A stretch of DNA of 64,000 nucleotides, from NCBI RefSeq assembly GCF_024323335.1, contig NC_066585.1, forward strand, positions 79,249,609 through 79,313,608, written 5' to 3'. Numbering within the stretch: position 1 is the stretch's first letter; each line of letters opens with the position of its first letter. The stretch is from Lathyrus oleraceus (lineage: Eukaryota; Streptophyta; Magnoliopsida; Fabales; Fabaceae). Below the pieces are notes generated by a model. The model was not told the origin of the DNA and searched no databases. It saw nothing but the letters and a program-made list of their open reading frames with translations. The position numbers were made by a program, and so were the translations under genes. Positions 23,370 to 34,062 of this stretch are shown in pieces.

Positions 23370-23590
23370 TCCCTCTTTTGCCTGGACCGCCCTTTCGGGT
23401 TTTCAGTCCACCGGGATACCCTTTTTTGCCCAAGTCGCCTTTTCAGGTTTTCGACTTACCGGGTGTACAGTTTTTCTTTTTATCCCTAATTTTTGCCCGA
23501 ACCTTTTTATTTCTGTTTTTTGGTTCGCCGGGATGCCCATTTTTGCCTGGACTATTTTATTCTTTTCATCCAGCGGGTCTCTTTATACGA
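23370..23590. repeat. Degenerate 48-67-bp repeat with TTTGCC...CCGGG
   Basis: TTTGCC starts at 23377, 23425, 23492 and 23542, each followed by T-rich sequence and ACCGGG or GCCGGG. Lies directly beyond the integrase stop. Confidence 0.5.
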
Positions 23591-26500
23591 AGTATTTTTT
23601 AACTGCGTCCGCATTCACAGGGGATGGAAAATCTTCGCCATCCATGGTCGTTAGCAACAAGGCTCCGCCAGAGAAAACCTTCTTGACCACGAATGGACCT
23701 TCATAATTGGGTGTCCATTTTCCCCTTCGATCGTTTTGAGGAGGAAGGATCCTTTTCAGCACCATATCACCTACGTGATACACCCGAGGTCGTACCTTTC
23801 TGTCAAAAGCACGCTTCATCCTCTGCTAGTACAACTGCCCATGACAGATGGCTGCCAGCCTCTTCTCTTCAATCAGGCTCAGCTCTTCGTACCGAATCCT
23901 TACCCATTCAGCCTCTTGCAATTTCACGTCCATCAGGACTCTCAAAGAGGGAATCTGAACCTCAACTGGTAGCACCACTTCCATTCCGTATACCAAAGAG
24001 AAAGGCGTTGCCCCAGTAGATGTACGCACCGATGTTCGATACCCATGCAATGCAAACGGCAACATCTCGTGCCAGTCTTTATAGGTTACCACCATTTTCT
24101 GCACAATCTTCTTTATATTCTTGTTGGCTGCCTCAACCGCCCCATTCATCTTCGGACGATAGGGAGAAGAATTGTGATGTTCGATCTTGAATTCCCGGCA
24201 CAGCTCTACCATCATCTTGTTATTCAAATTAGAACCATTATCAGTAATGATTCTCTCGGGAACCCCATATCTGCAAATAATATCTCTCTTCAGAAATCTA
24301 GCGACGACCTGCTTCGTCACATTTGCATAAGAGGCGGCTTCCACCCACTTGGTGAAGTAATCAATTGCCACTAATATGAACTGGTGCCCATTCGAAGCTG
24401 TAGGCTCAATCTTTCCGATCATATCAATTCCCCACATAGCAAACGGCCATGGGGACGGCATTAAACTCAACGGATTTGGAGGCACGTGCACCTTGTCAGC
24501 ATAAATCTGGCATTTATGACACTTCCGCACGAAATTGAAACATTGGGCCTCCATTGTCATCCAATAATAGCCTGCCCTCAGCAGCTTCTTTACCATCGCA
24601 TTCCCACTGGCATGGGTACCGAACGATCCTTCGTGAACCTCTTTCATTAATTGGCTTGCTTCTTTATCATCAACACATCTGAGCAAGACCCAATCGAAAT
24701 TCCTCTTGTACAGAACCCCATCCTTATTCAGGTAGAACACCATGGCCAACCTCCGCAGAGTCTTTCGGTCCTTCTTAGATGCTCCCTCAGGATACTCTTG
24801 AGTCTCTAGATAGCGCTTGATATCGTAATACCACGGCTTCTCATCATCAGGCGCTGTATCAACAGCAAACGCATAAGCCGGTCTATCCAGACGTCCCACC
24901 TCAACACTGGGGAACTGATTCTACCATTGCACCTTAATCAAGGCGGCCAGAGTAGCCAAAGCATCTGCCAAAAGATTCTCCTCTCTGGGCACATGATGCA
25001 TCTTCACCTTGGTGAAAAACGTCAACAATCTCCTCGTGTAATCCCGGTATGGAACTAAATGAGACTGATGCGTATACCATTTTCCGTTAACTTGATTTAC
25101 AACCAGAGCTGAATCTCCATAGATGACGAGGTTCTTGATTCTCAAATCAATCGCCTCTTCAATCCCCAATATGCAAGCTTCATATTCAGCCACGTTGTTG
25201 GTGCACTCAAATGTCAGCCGAGCAGCAAAAGGAATGTGGGATCCTTTCGGCGTAACCAAAACAGCACCAACACCGCTACCATTCACGTTAACGGCCCCAT
25301 CAAACATCAAAATCCATTCGGATTCAGGGTCAGGCCCCTCCTCCGGGATTGGTTTCTCACAATCTTTCGATTTGAGAAACATGATGTCCTCATCAGGGAA
25401 TTCAAACTTCATCGGTTGATAATCCTCAATGGGTTGCTGAGCGAGGTAATCAGACAATACATTCCCCTTGATCGCTTTCTGAGAGGTATACTGTATATCA
25501 TATTCTGTCAAAATCATTTGCCATCTCGCAACCCGTCCGGTCAATGCTGGCTTCTCAAAAATGTACTTGATTGGATCCATCTTGGAAATCAACAAAGTGG
25601 TATGAACCAGCATATACTGCCTTAGTCGGCGAGCAGCCCAGACCAAAGCACAGCAAGTTTTCTCGAGCAGTGAATATCTTGTTTCACAGTCGGTAAACTT
25701 TTTGCTAAGGTAGTATATGGCATGCTCTTTTCGACCAGACTCGTCATGCTGCCCCAATACACACCCCATAGACCCCTCGAGGACCGTCAAGTACAGGATT
25801 AACGGTCTTCCCTCCACAGGAGGCATCAGAATCAGAGGCTCCTGCAAATACTCTTTTATTTTTTCAAATGCCGCTTGGCAATCATTATTCCACCTGACCG
25901 TTTGATCTTTTCTCAACAACTTGAATATAGGTTCACACGTGGCTGTTAGGTGAGATATGAACCGTGAAATGTAGTTCAATCTACCCAAGAAACCACGAAC
26001 CTCCTTCTCTGTTCTCGGTTCAGTCATTTCTCTTATTGCTTTTACTTTAGCAGGATCAACCTCGATTCCTTTCTCACTTACAATGAACCCCAACAATTTA
26101 CCGGACCGCACTCCGAAAGTGCACTTGTTCGGATTCAACCTCAGTCTGAACTGCCTCAGCCGGTCGAACAATTTGGCCAGATCTACCAAATGCCCCTCTT
26201 CTGTCTGGGACTTTGCTATCATGTCATCAACATAGCATTCAATTTCATGATGAATCATATCATGAAACAAAGTCACCATGGCTCTCTGATAAGTAGCACC
26301 GGCGTTCTTGAGACCGAATGGCATCACCTTGTAACAAAAGGTGCCCCACGGTGTAATGAACGTTGTTTTCTCCATATCCTCTGGCGACATTTTGATTTGA
26401 TTATAGCCAGAAAAGCCATCCATGAAGGAAAACACCGAGAATTGAGCTGTATTGTCTACCAACACATCAATGTGAGGTAATGGAAAATCATCTTTCGGAC

Positions 26501-27063
26501 TAGCTCTGTTCAGATCTCGGTAGTCCACACACATTCTTACCTTCCCATCTTTCTTCGGGACTGGCACAATGTTCGCGACCCATGGCGGATAATTAGTGAC
26601 AGCAAGGAAACCAGCATCCCACTGCTTCTGCACTTCCTCTTTAATCTTCATCGCCATACCAGGTCGAGTTCTGCGCAATTTCTGCTTCACTGGAGGACAA
26701 TCTGCTGTCAACGGTAGCTTGTGCACAACGATATCGGTATCCAACCCTGGCATATCTTGATAAGACCAGGCAAAGATGTCGACATACTCTTTCAACAATG
26801 CTACCATTCTGCTCTTGACACTTCCCTCCAAAGCAGCCCCGATTTTCACCTCTTTCTTGACCTCGTCGGTACCCAGATTCACAACCTCAATCTGCTCTTC
26901 ATGCGGCTGAATCACCTTCTCCTCTTGTTTTAACAACCTGGCTAATTCCCCTGGCAGTTCACAATCTTCTTCGCCTTCTTCTTCAGCATGATAGATTGGA
27001 TTGTCGAAGTCATACAGAGGTGTAACAGGGTCGTTATCAATGAGATCCGGAGAATGATCGCAT
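23583..27063 (-). pseudogene. C pol exon: reverse transcriptase, RNase H, integrase
   Basis: One frame on the minus strand broken only by TAG at 24923-24921 and 23828-23826. After the splice acceptor it begins with an acidic linker, then RT (about 26640-26100) with VDYRDLNRASPKD and a catalytic box YVDDMIAKS that is intact. RT-linked RNase H, then the second RNase H with MFDGAVNVNGSGVG near 25310, follow. Integrase (24899-23583) has the zinc region HEGSFGTHASG...CHKCQ, core boxes AIDYFTKWVEA, TDNGSNLNNK and a MNGAVEAANK with the Glu, and a C-terminal region ending AVKKYFV. Both stops could be CAG-to-TAG changes. Two amber codons apart, all catalytic residues are present. Confidence 0.93.
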
Positions 27064-27336
27064 CTGCATGAATGTGGATTCATGCATTGCTTAGAACCGG
27101 AACGAGTCAAATTAAAAAAGAAAAATGAAAACATTGCCATTTTTATTTTGTTGTATTTTTTAAACTGTAAAATAAATGAAAAACAGGGAACACCACTTTT
27201 AACTGAAAAACATCCTTTTATTAATGATGCAAACTTGCAAATTTTAAACATGAGGTGGCCCTTACAATGAACCATTACGTGTCGGGCAACACGTATGGCT
27301 TTCATGCATATAAAATCAAAGCAGGAAAAATATTAC
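27064..27336 (-). other. Ogre intron between protease and RT
   Basis: Minus strand has donor GA/GTAATA at 27336-27335 and acceptor CATGCAG with AG at 27065-27064; 273 bases, T-rich before the acceptor. Removing it joins the protease frame (ending ...LLEE) in phase to the RT exon (CDHSPD...), and bypasses the TAA that ends the protease ORF. Splicing between PR and RT is the established expression device of Ogre elements. Unspliced RNA would give only gag-protease. Confidence 0.85.
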
Positions 27337-30300
27337 TCTTCCAGCAGAGTGACCCGGATGATCTTTTCAGCCTTCCAGTTCTGGATTCCCATCCCTGGCG
27401 CGCACGGCTTTATCCATCGGTCTATTTCACAGTCACTATCAGCTTCATCACTCATCATGCAGATGTGATCCGGATCCAGCATTCCGGCACTAGTGAAGGT
27501 GACTGACGTACGACGTCCTCTTCCTTGTCCAGATGAGCCTCTGCCAGGCTGATACCCCACTCCGAAGCGATCTTTCTTTGCAGAGATATCCATCATCCTG
27601 CCCCAACCAGGAGCCTCTCCATTCTTCACCACCTCGGCGGCCTGCTTGTACGAAGCAATGGACGGTTTCTCCTCCTCTTTGGCAAACAGAGCATTCTCCA
27701 CCTTAACGGTTTCGAAAGCTTGACTCGGCGTCTCCCATATTTCGCCGTCCATTTCAACGTACTTGAATGAAGACAGGTGGCTGACAAAGATGTCCTCTTC
27801 TCCGCAGACGGTGACAACCTGTCCTTCCCAGATATATTTCAACTTTTGGTGCAAAGTCGAAGTTACTGCCCCAGCAGCATGGATCCATGGGCGACCCAAC
27901 AGGCAACTGTATGCCGGCTGGATATCCATGACATAGAAAGTCGACTTAAACACCTCTGGGCCTATCTTCACTGGAAGCTCAACCTCTCCGAATACGGCCC
28001 GCTTCGACCCATCAAACGCCCTTACTATCAGATCAGTAGGAGTTAGGATCAACCCCTCACAATTTAGCTTAGCCAGAGCCTTCTTTGGCAACACATTCAA
28101 TGAGGAGCCGGTATCAACCAGCACATGCGAAAGCACGGCTCCTTTACATTCCATCGCAATGTGTAATGCCCGGTTGTGATTCCTCCCATCCACAGTCAAG
28201 TCCATGTCGGTAAAACCCAACCCATGGCTGGCATGCACATTAGACACGACCGTCTCCAACAGGTTAATGGTTATCTCTTGAGGAACATAGGCTTTCTTCA
28301 GAATTTTCAACAGAGCCTCTTTGTGTCCCTCAGAGCTTAACATCAAAGATAGAATCGAAATTTTGGAGGGAGTTTGCTGCAGATGGTCCACCAGCTTGTA
28401 CTCAGACTTCTTGATGATCCTTAGGAATTCTTCTGCATCATCATCAAGCTTCTCTTCCGACCCAACCGGCGCCGGTGTCACATCAGGAGTACCATTATTC
28501 ACCATTGCTTTCCCTTTCTCCCTGGCTAAAGCCTCGGCCTTTTCTTTTTTCTCTTTTTCTCCTTCTTCTCTCCTCAACGTGTCAGGAGCAAACAGTCTTT
28601 CACTGCGAGTGAAACCACTGGGACCGGCATTATCCACCTTTAAAATGGTGGTTTCATCCGCAGTCTGCTCTTCCACTTTCTCCCCATTGCAATATACCTC
28701 CCCACCATAATGCCAAGGCACGGCATCATCTTTGTCATATGGAATGGGTCCAGGTACCGTGATGGTAACTGGGGCCGCCTCCGCCAGAGTAGACAAATCC
28801 ACCGGGTCAAAATAAATCGTTATGGTGGAGACCTCATCTTTCCCCAAATCAACCTTCTCAATCAGAATACTTCCATTGTCCATCAAACCCTGGACAGTCT
28901 CTCTCAACAAATCACACCCATTGACAGAAATAGGGCACACAGCACAATCATCACCACAGCCCGGATGAACCCCATTTAACAACAACTGTCGTTTAACCTC
29001 AGCCAACGGAGTCTTCAACTGATTAACAGACAACAAACCAATCCGGCCCTCCCCAGAGATAGCATTCACCCCCCTTTGACCATGCGCGGGCATGGGATTA
29101 GCATTGACGTTGGGAGATGGTGCGAAGTTGATTGCCTTCGAATCCACCAGGTCTTGAACCACGTGCTTAAAAGCTTTGCAGTTCTCTACGTTATGTCCGG
29201 ACGCACCTAAATGGAATTCGCACTTTGCATTCTCATCATAATTGGCTGGCCTTTGATCAGGTCTCAAAGTTGCCAGAGTTCTCAACTGTACCAGCCCCAA
29301 GTCTTGCAGCTTCTTTAACAAGAAAGAGTAAGTCACAGGTGGCCTGTCAAAATGCCGATCATTCATCCTTCCCCTGACTTGGTACCCGGCCCTTTGAGGC
29401 CCCTGCTGAAACGGTTGTCTTTGTTGTCGAGGTTGCTGTTGTTGCTATTGTGCAGGCTGATGCTGATTATCAGCAGGAATGGTTACTGCAGCAGTGTGCT
29501 GAAAGTAACGATCCCTACTGGGTCCCCTCTGAGCATAAACCGCGCTGGTATCACCCTCTTTCTTTCTCTGGCCATTACTGAAAGGCTTCTTCGACCCAGA
29601 CGACGAAGCATTGCCACCCTGTATTTTTCCGAGCTTCAGCCAGCTCTCTATCCTTTCACCAGCCACAACTATATCTGAAAAATTGGTGACCGGACAACCA
29701 ACCATTCTCTCGGCGTATGCCCCCTGCAGAGTACCCATAAAGAGATCAAACATCTCTCTGTCCACAAGTGGAGGTTGCACTCTGGCAGCCAATTCCCTCC
29801 ATCTCTGAGCGTATTCTTTAAACCCTTCGCTATTCTTCTGAGACATACCCTGCAGCTGGGTACGACTCGGGGCCATATCAGCGTTGAACTGATACTGTTT
29901 AAAGAATGCGTCCCCAAGATCTTGCCAATTCTTGATATCTGAGGACTTGAGCTTGGTGTACCACTCCAGTGAGCCTCCGGACAGACTGTCCTGGAAGAAG
30001 TACATCCACAGCTTCTGGTCCATGGTGTACGCAGAGATCTTTCGGACAAACGCCTGCAGATGAGTCTCGGGGCAGGAACTCCCATTGTACCTATCAAATG
30101 TGGGCGCTTTAAATTTCTGCGGGATCACGATCCCCTCCACTAGCCCCATATTTGACATGTTGACCACCCCAGGAGTGGCATAGCTCTCCAAAGCTCGGAT
30201 CTTCTCAGCCAGCAGCTGAATCTCTTTGTTCTGTGGTGGGGCACCGTACTGTCCAAACGGTTCGTTGTGCATCGAGAACTGATCAGCCTCTCTGTCTTCC

Positions 30301-30620
30301 TCTCTGTCATCTTCAACCCCGAAGAATGGCGGGAAAAGACTATCCTTCAAGTTCTGACCAGGTTGACCACCAGCAGTGCCAAACCCAGCAGCATTATTCA
30401 CTATACCCACTGTTTTTCTTTTTCCACCGCCTCTGGAACCACCCAGCCCCTGGTTGGAGACACCATCCAGGTTGACACCACTATTTGCCGCTGAAGCCCG
30501 CTCGAGCTTCTCGACTTTGTCAGCTAGAGCTTTCTGACCAACTGCAAAACCTTGCATGATGTAGATCAGCTCGGTCATCTTGTCCTTCAACTCGAGGATA
30601 TCAGTGTTCGGGAGATCCAT
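27337..30620 (-). pseudogene. C gag-protease
   Basis: Likely start ATG 30620 (MDLPNTDILELKDKM), though the frame is open further up to 30911 and a good splice acceptor (TGTTTCAG at about 30714-30707) lies upstream, so an earlier exon is possible. An N-terminal helix is followed by the retrotransposon gag domain (about 30110-29640, with QKFKAPTFDRYNG and EFYLKW-like SLEWYTKLK). A Gln-rich stretch contains an in-frame TAG at 29447-29445. The zinc-finger-like CEFHLGASGHNVENC is near 29222-29178. The aspartic protease has VLVDTGSSLNVLP near 28110-28070 and LLGRPWIH near 27905-27880. The frame reaches the intron donor at 27336. Confidence 0.88.
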
Positions 30621-30918
30621 TAGTCTGGGAGTATTACGGCGCGTGAAATATCTGTGAGGACGGGTTGAGTGCAAAGGTACAACTCTGCGAGCACGAGCAA
30701 TGATTCCTGAAACAATCAAGCACGTTAGAACTGATACCTGCAAAATAAAACACAAGTTATTATGATCATGCATGAATGCAGTGTTTATCCACATGAGGAA
30801 CACTTTGTCTCTCGACCCTGACTTCATCGAGACATATGATAATCCGGCATCAATATTCTGATATTCGTCATTCGATTTCATCATACAGATCAGAGATATA
30901 TGATTTAGCAAAATACCC

Positions 30919-30923
30919 CCAAC
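30919..30923. repeat. Target-site duplication of B, left copy (CCAAC)
   Basis: CCAAC before LTR 1; repeated at 39172-39176. Confidence 0.9.
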
Positions 30924-32333
30924 TGTAGGTGTTTAATTGGCTGCATTATATGGTAAAACACTAGATGGTTACTAATGTCTTGACTGATGTCATGACATGT
31001 ATGTGTGACTATATTGTAGTTACTGCAGGACTAGCTAACACAGGATTTATTGAATGTCAAACTGAATGCTGTGACATTCATACCTGTCAACAGATACTAA
31101 GGAATAGAACAGCAGGTGTTCTGTTAGAACTTAGTATTTATTTCCAGTTTGGTTATCAAGGAAAGACCAGACCTGGCATAAGGCCTACTGACTGAATGTC
31201 AAACTGGATGTTATGACATTCATCATTGACAGCAGCTACTGAACATTAGACAGAGTGGTGTTCTGCTATACTTCAGCATGTAACTTAGTTTGTTATTCAA
31301 AAGAATAACAGAACTAACTGAAGGCCAAATGTGTAAATGTTAAGTTGGACACTTTGACATTTATTAATGTAAGCTGTTACTGTAGTATGGTCATTTTGAT
31401 CATGTACAGGTCAGCAAAATTGTACAGTCTGTTTTCTGGAAAAACAGACTCAGCATATGGACCTTGATGTCAAGCTGAATGTCGTGACATTCATTCCTGA
31501 CAGCATATGCTATATTGTAGGTTGTTCAGTTTTCTGTTTCAGCTTTTTCTCAGGCTATTCTTTAGGGATTCAACAACTGAGAGAAAATCCAGGAAATCAA
31601 CAACCAAGCTACATTCAATGAACCTAACAAATAGCCTATTTGTTAGTAACCTAAATGTTGAATTTATGGGAACTCGCGTGACCTTAAATTCAGGAGAATA
31701 CGGGTGCAAAAGCCCAGGGTACTGCAATATAAAAGGAAGGCGTTCCTTCATTCAGTTTCAGGGATTTTGAGGCGTGAAGATTTTGTGTGTCCATCATACT
31801 TCACTGTTGTATTTTTGTGAGTCTTGTATTAGACGTATCTTGTAAGCCAAGCCATTATCAAGTAGATGATAGCTTTGGCATAGGGTGTTCATTGAGTTGT
31901 AAGTGTTGTGTCACTCAAAGCTTTTAAGCGTGAGTGTTGTGTATCTTGATTAAAGCTGTGAAGCACAATCAAGAGTTGTTTGAAGTGTGACTTCAACTTG
32001 TCTTTAATATTGTTTAAAGATAGTAATCACTGAGGTGATTGAGGGGGAGTGAGTAGGAACTCTGATCTTAGGTTAAGATTGAAATTGCATTGGGTAGTGA
32101 TTAAGTGATAAGTTGTAAACGGGTGAGTTTAGCTTTGAATTGATACTACTAATAGTGGATTTCCTCCCTGGCTTGGTAGCCCCCAGATGTAGGTCATGTT
32201 GGACTGAACTGGGTAAACAATTACTTGTGTTATTTACTGCACTTACTGTTAAGTTTTGCATAATTCCTGTCTGTGCAGAATTGGATGTCATAACAACCCG
32301 TGTGACATTCAAAGTCTGATAACTAGAATTTCA
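30924..32333 (+). repeat. 5' LTR of element B
   Basis: TGTAGGTG...AATTTCA. Contains a series of imperfect palindromes built from GAATGTCA and TGACATTC (for example 31052-31080, 31194-31221, 31466-31493) and a perfect 12-base palindrome ATGTCATGACAT near 30987-30998. Confidence 0.95.
31728..31735 (+). promoter_or_regulatory. TATA box in 5' LTR of B
   Basis: TATAAAAG, conserved in the other LTR at 38566-38573. Start of transcription expected about 30 bases downstream. Confidence 0.6.
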
Positions 32334-32335
32334 AT

Positions 32336-32347
32336 TGGCATCAGAGC
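32336..32347 (+). promoter_or_regulatory. Primer binding site of B
   Basis: TGGCATCAGAGC two bases after LTR 1. It is one base different from TGGTATCAGAGC, the complement of the initiator tRNA-Met 3' end used by most plant copia elements. Confidence 0.85.
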
Positions 32348-32403
32348 AGGCACCCTGCCTGTGAATTTCTGGGTGAGATCTAGGGAAGTTACTTTCTAGT
32401 ACC

Positions 32404-34062
32404 ATGGACAAGGATTTAGGACACTCAAACAGACCACCCATGTTGGATGGCTCTAATTATGATGACTGGAAGCCTCGTATGATAGCCTTCTAAAGGTCTC
32501 TAGACAGCAAAGTCTGGAGAGCTGTCAACAAAGGATGGGAACATCCAATGAGGACAGGTGAAGATGGAGTCAGTGTGCAGATTCCTGAAGAAGAGTGGGA
32601 CAAGGAGCAAGAGGCATTAGCTCTTGGAAATTCCAAGGCCTTGAATGCATTGTTCAATGGAATCAGCAAGAACACCTTCAGGCTGGTACACCACTGTGAA
32701 CTAGCTAAGGAAGTTTGGGATACCCTCAAGGTAACTCATGAAGGTACTTCCAAGGTGAAGATGTCCAAACTTCAGATGCTGACCACCAAGTTTGAAAATC
32801 TGAGGATGAAAGAGGATGAGACTATTCATGACTTTCACATGAATATTCTTGAAATTGCAAACACCTCTGGTGGACTAGGTGAGAAAATGGCTGAAGAGAA
32901 ACTTGTAAGAAAGATTCTCAGGTCCTTGCCTAAGAGATTTGCTATGAAGGTCACAGCCATAGAGGAGGCGCAGGACATCTGCAACATGAAGGTGGATGAG
33001 CTCATTGGTTCCCTCCAAACCTTTGAAATGGGCTTGGGTGAGTATGCTGAGAAGAAGAACAAAAGCATAGCTTTTGTATCTAATGCTGAAGAGGAGTCAG
33101 AAGCAGGATATACTGGAGGTGATGAAAGTATATCAGAAGCCTTAGCCATGCTTGGGAGACAGTTCAACAAGTTCGTGAAGAAGATTGATCAAAGAGGTAG
33201 ACCCAATGTCAAGAACATCCCGTCTGACATTAAGAAAAGATCAACTTCTGATGAGAAGTTCAATCACGGCAAGGGAATCCAGTGTCATGGCTGTGAAGGG
33301 TATGGACACGTCAGAGCTGAATGCCCTACTTACCTCAAATTGCAAAATAAGGGGTTAGCTATCACATGGTCTGAAGGAGACTCTGAAAGTGAATCTGAAG
33401 GAGAATCTGCCAAACATGTCACTGCACTAACCAGTGTTTGTGCCTCTGAAGATGACTCAAGTGCAGATGAACTGACCTTTGATGAACTTGCTGCAGCCTA
33501 TAAGAAGCTGTGTTCCACCAGTGCAGAAGTGCGTGCACAAGGAGAAAGAAAAAGAAACTCATCAAGGAACTGGAAGATGAGAGACAGAAGCAACTGTCTG
33601 TCATAGAGGGTCTAAATGGTGAGATAACCCTGCTGACCTCCAAGCTGAATCAGATGACCAAATCCATCAGAATGATGAATAAGGGAACTGACACCTTGGA
33701 AGAGATTCTAAAGGTGGGACAGCAGTCTGGAACCAAATCTGGCCTTGGATTTGGGAAAAGATCCTCAACTGAACACAAACGCCCAAAGGCTAAAGTTCAG
33801 AAGTTCAAGCGGAAGTCAAAGCCAATGTCTCAACATCGAGGAACTAGGATGAATGATCATCAGAAGAGGAAATACCAGGAGTGGAGGTGTCACCACTGTG
33901 GTAGGCTTGGGCATATAAAAGCCTTCTGCTACTGGATTCATGGTTTCCCTAACCAAGCCTTGCATGTTAAGCCTAAGCATAAAACACATAAGCGCTATGT
34001 TCCCATTAAGAAGCAACAATGGTATGCTAGGATAGCACACACTGCTCTAAGGGCTTCTACCA
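32404..34062 (+). pseudogene. B gag
   Basis: Start ATG at 32404 (MDKDLGHSNRPPMLDGSNYD). The N-terminal gag domain (to about 33020) contains the UBN2-type segment AKEVWDTLKVTHEGTSKVK. A CCHC knuckle CHGCEGYGHVRAEC is at about 33283-33324. A coiled-coil stretch follows, then a second knuckle CHHCGRLGHIKAFC near 33892-33933. An in-frame TAA lies at 32491-32493 (codon 30), and a frameshift near 33540 in an A-rich run changes from the first frame to that of 33510-34295. Gag would form the particle and bind RNA. Confidence 0.9.

Larger units (their letters stand above)
19559..23582 (-). other. C 3' untranslated region, rich in distinct tandem repeats
   Basis: About 4 kb between the integrase stop and the 3' LTR with no long conserved reading frame. 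It contains at least five separate repeat blocks listed individually. In legumes the 3' region of Ogre elements is known to be hypervariable and to give rise to satellite repeats. The stretches 19559-19860 and 22521-23370 show no recognisable content. Confidence 0.7.

Noticed and set aside
31507..31770. 87-residue frame in the B LTR, repeated at 38345
   Set aside because: LTR duplicate spanning the TATA region; no protein similarity recognised.
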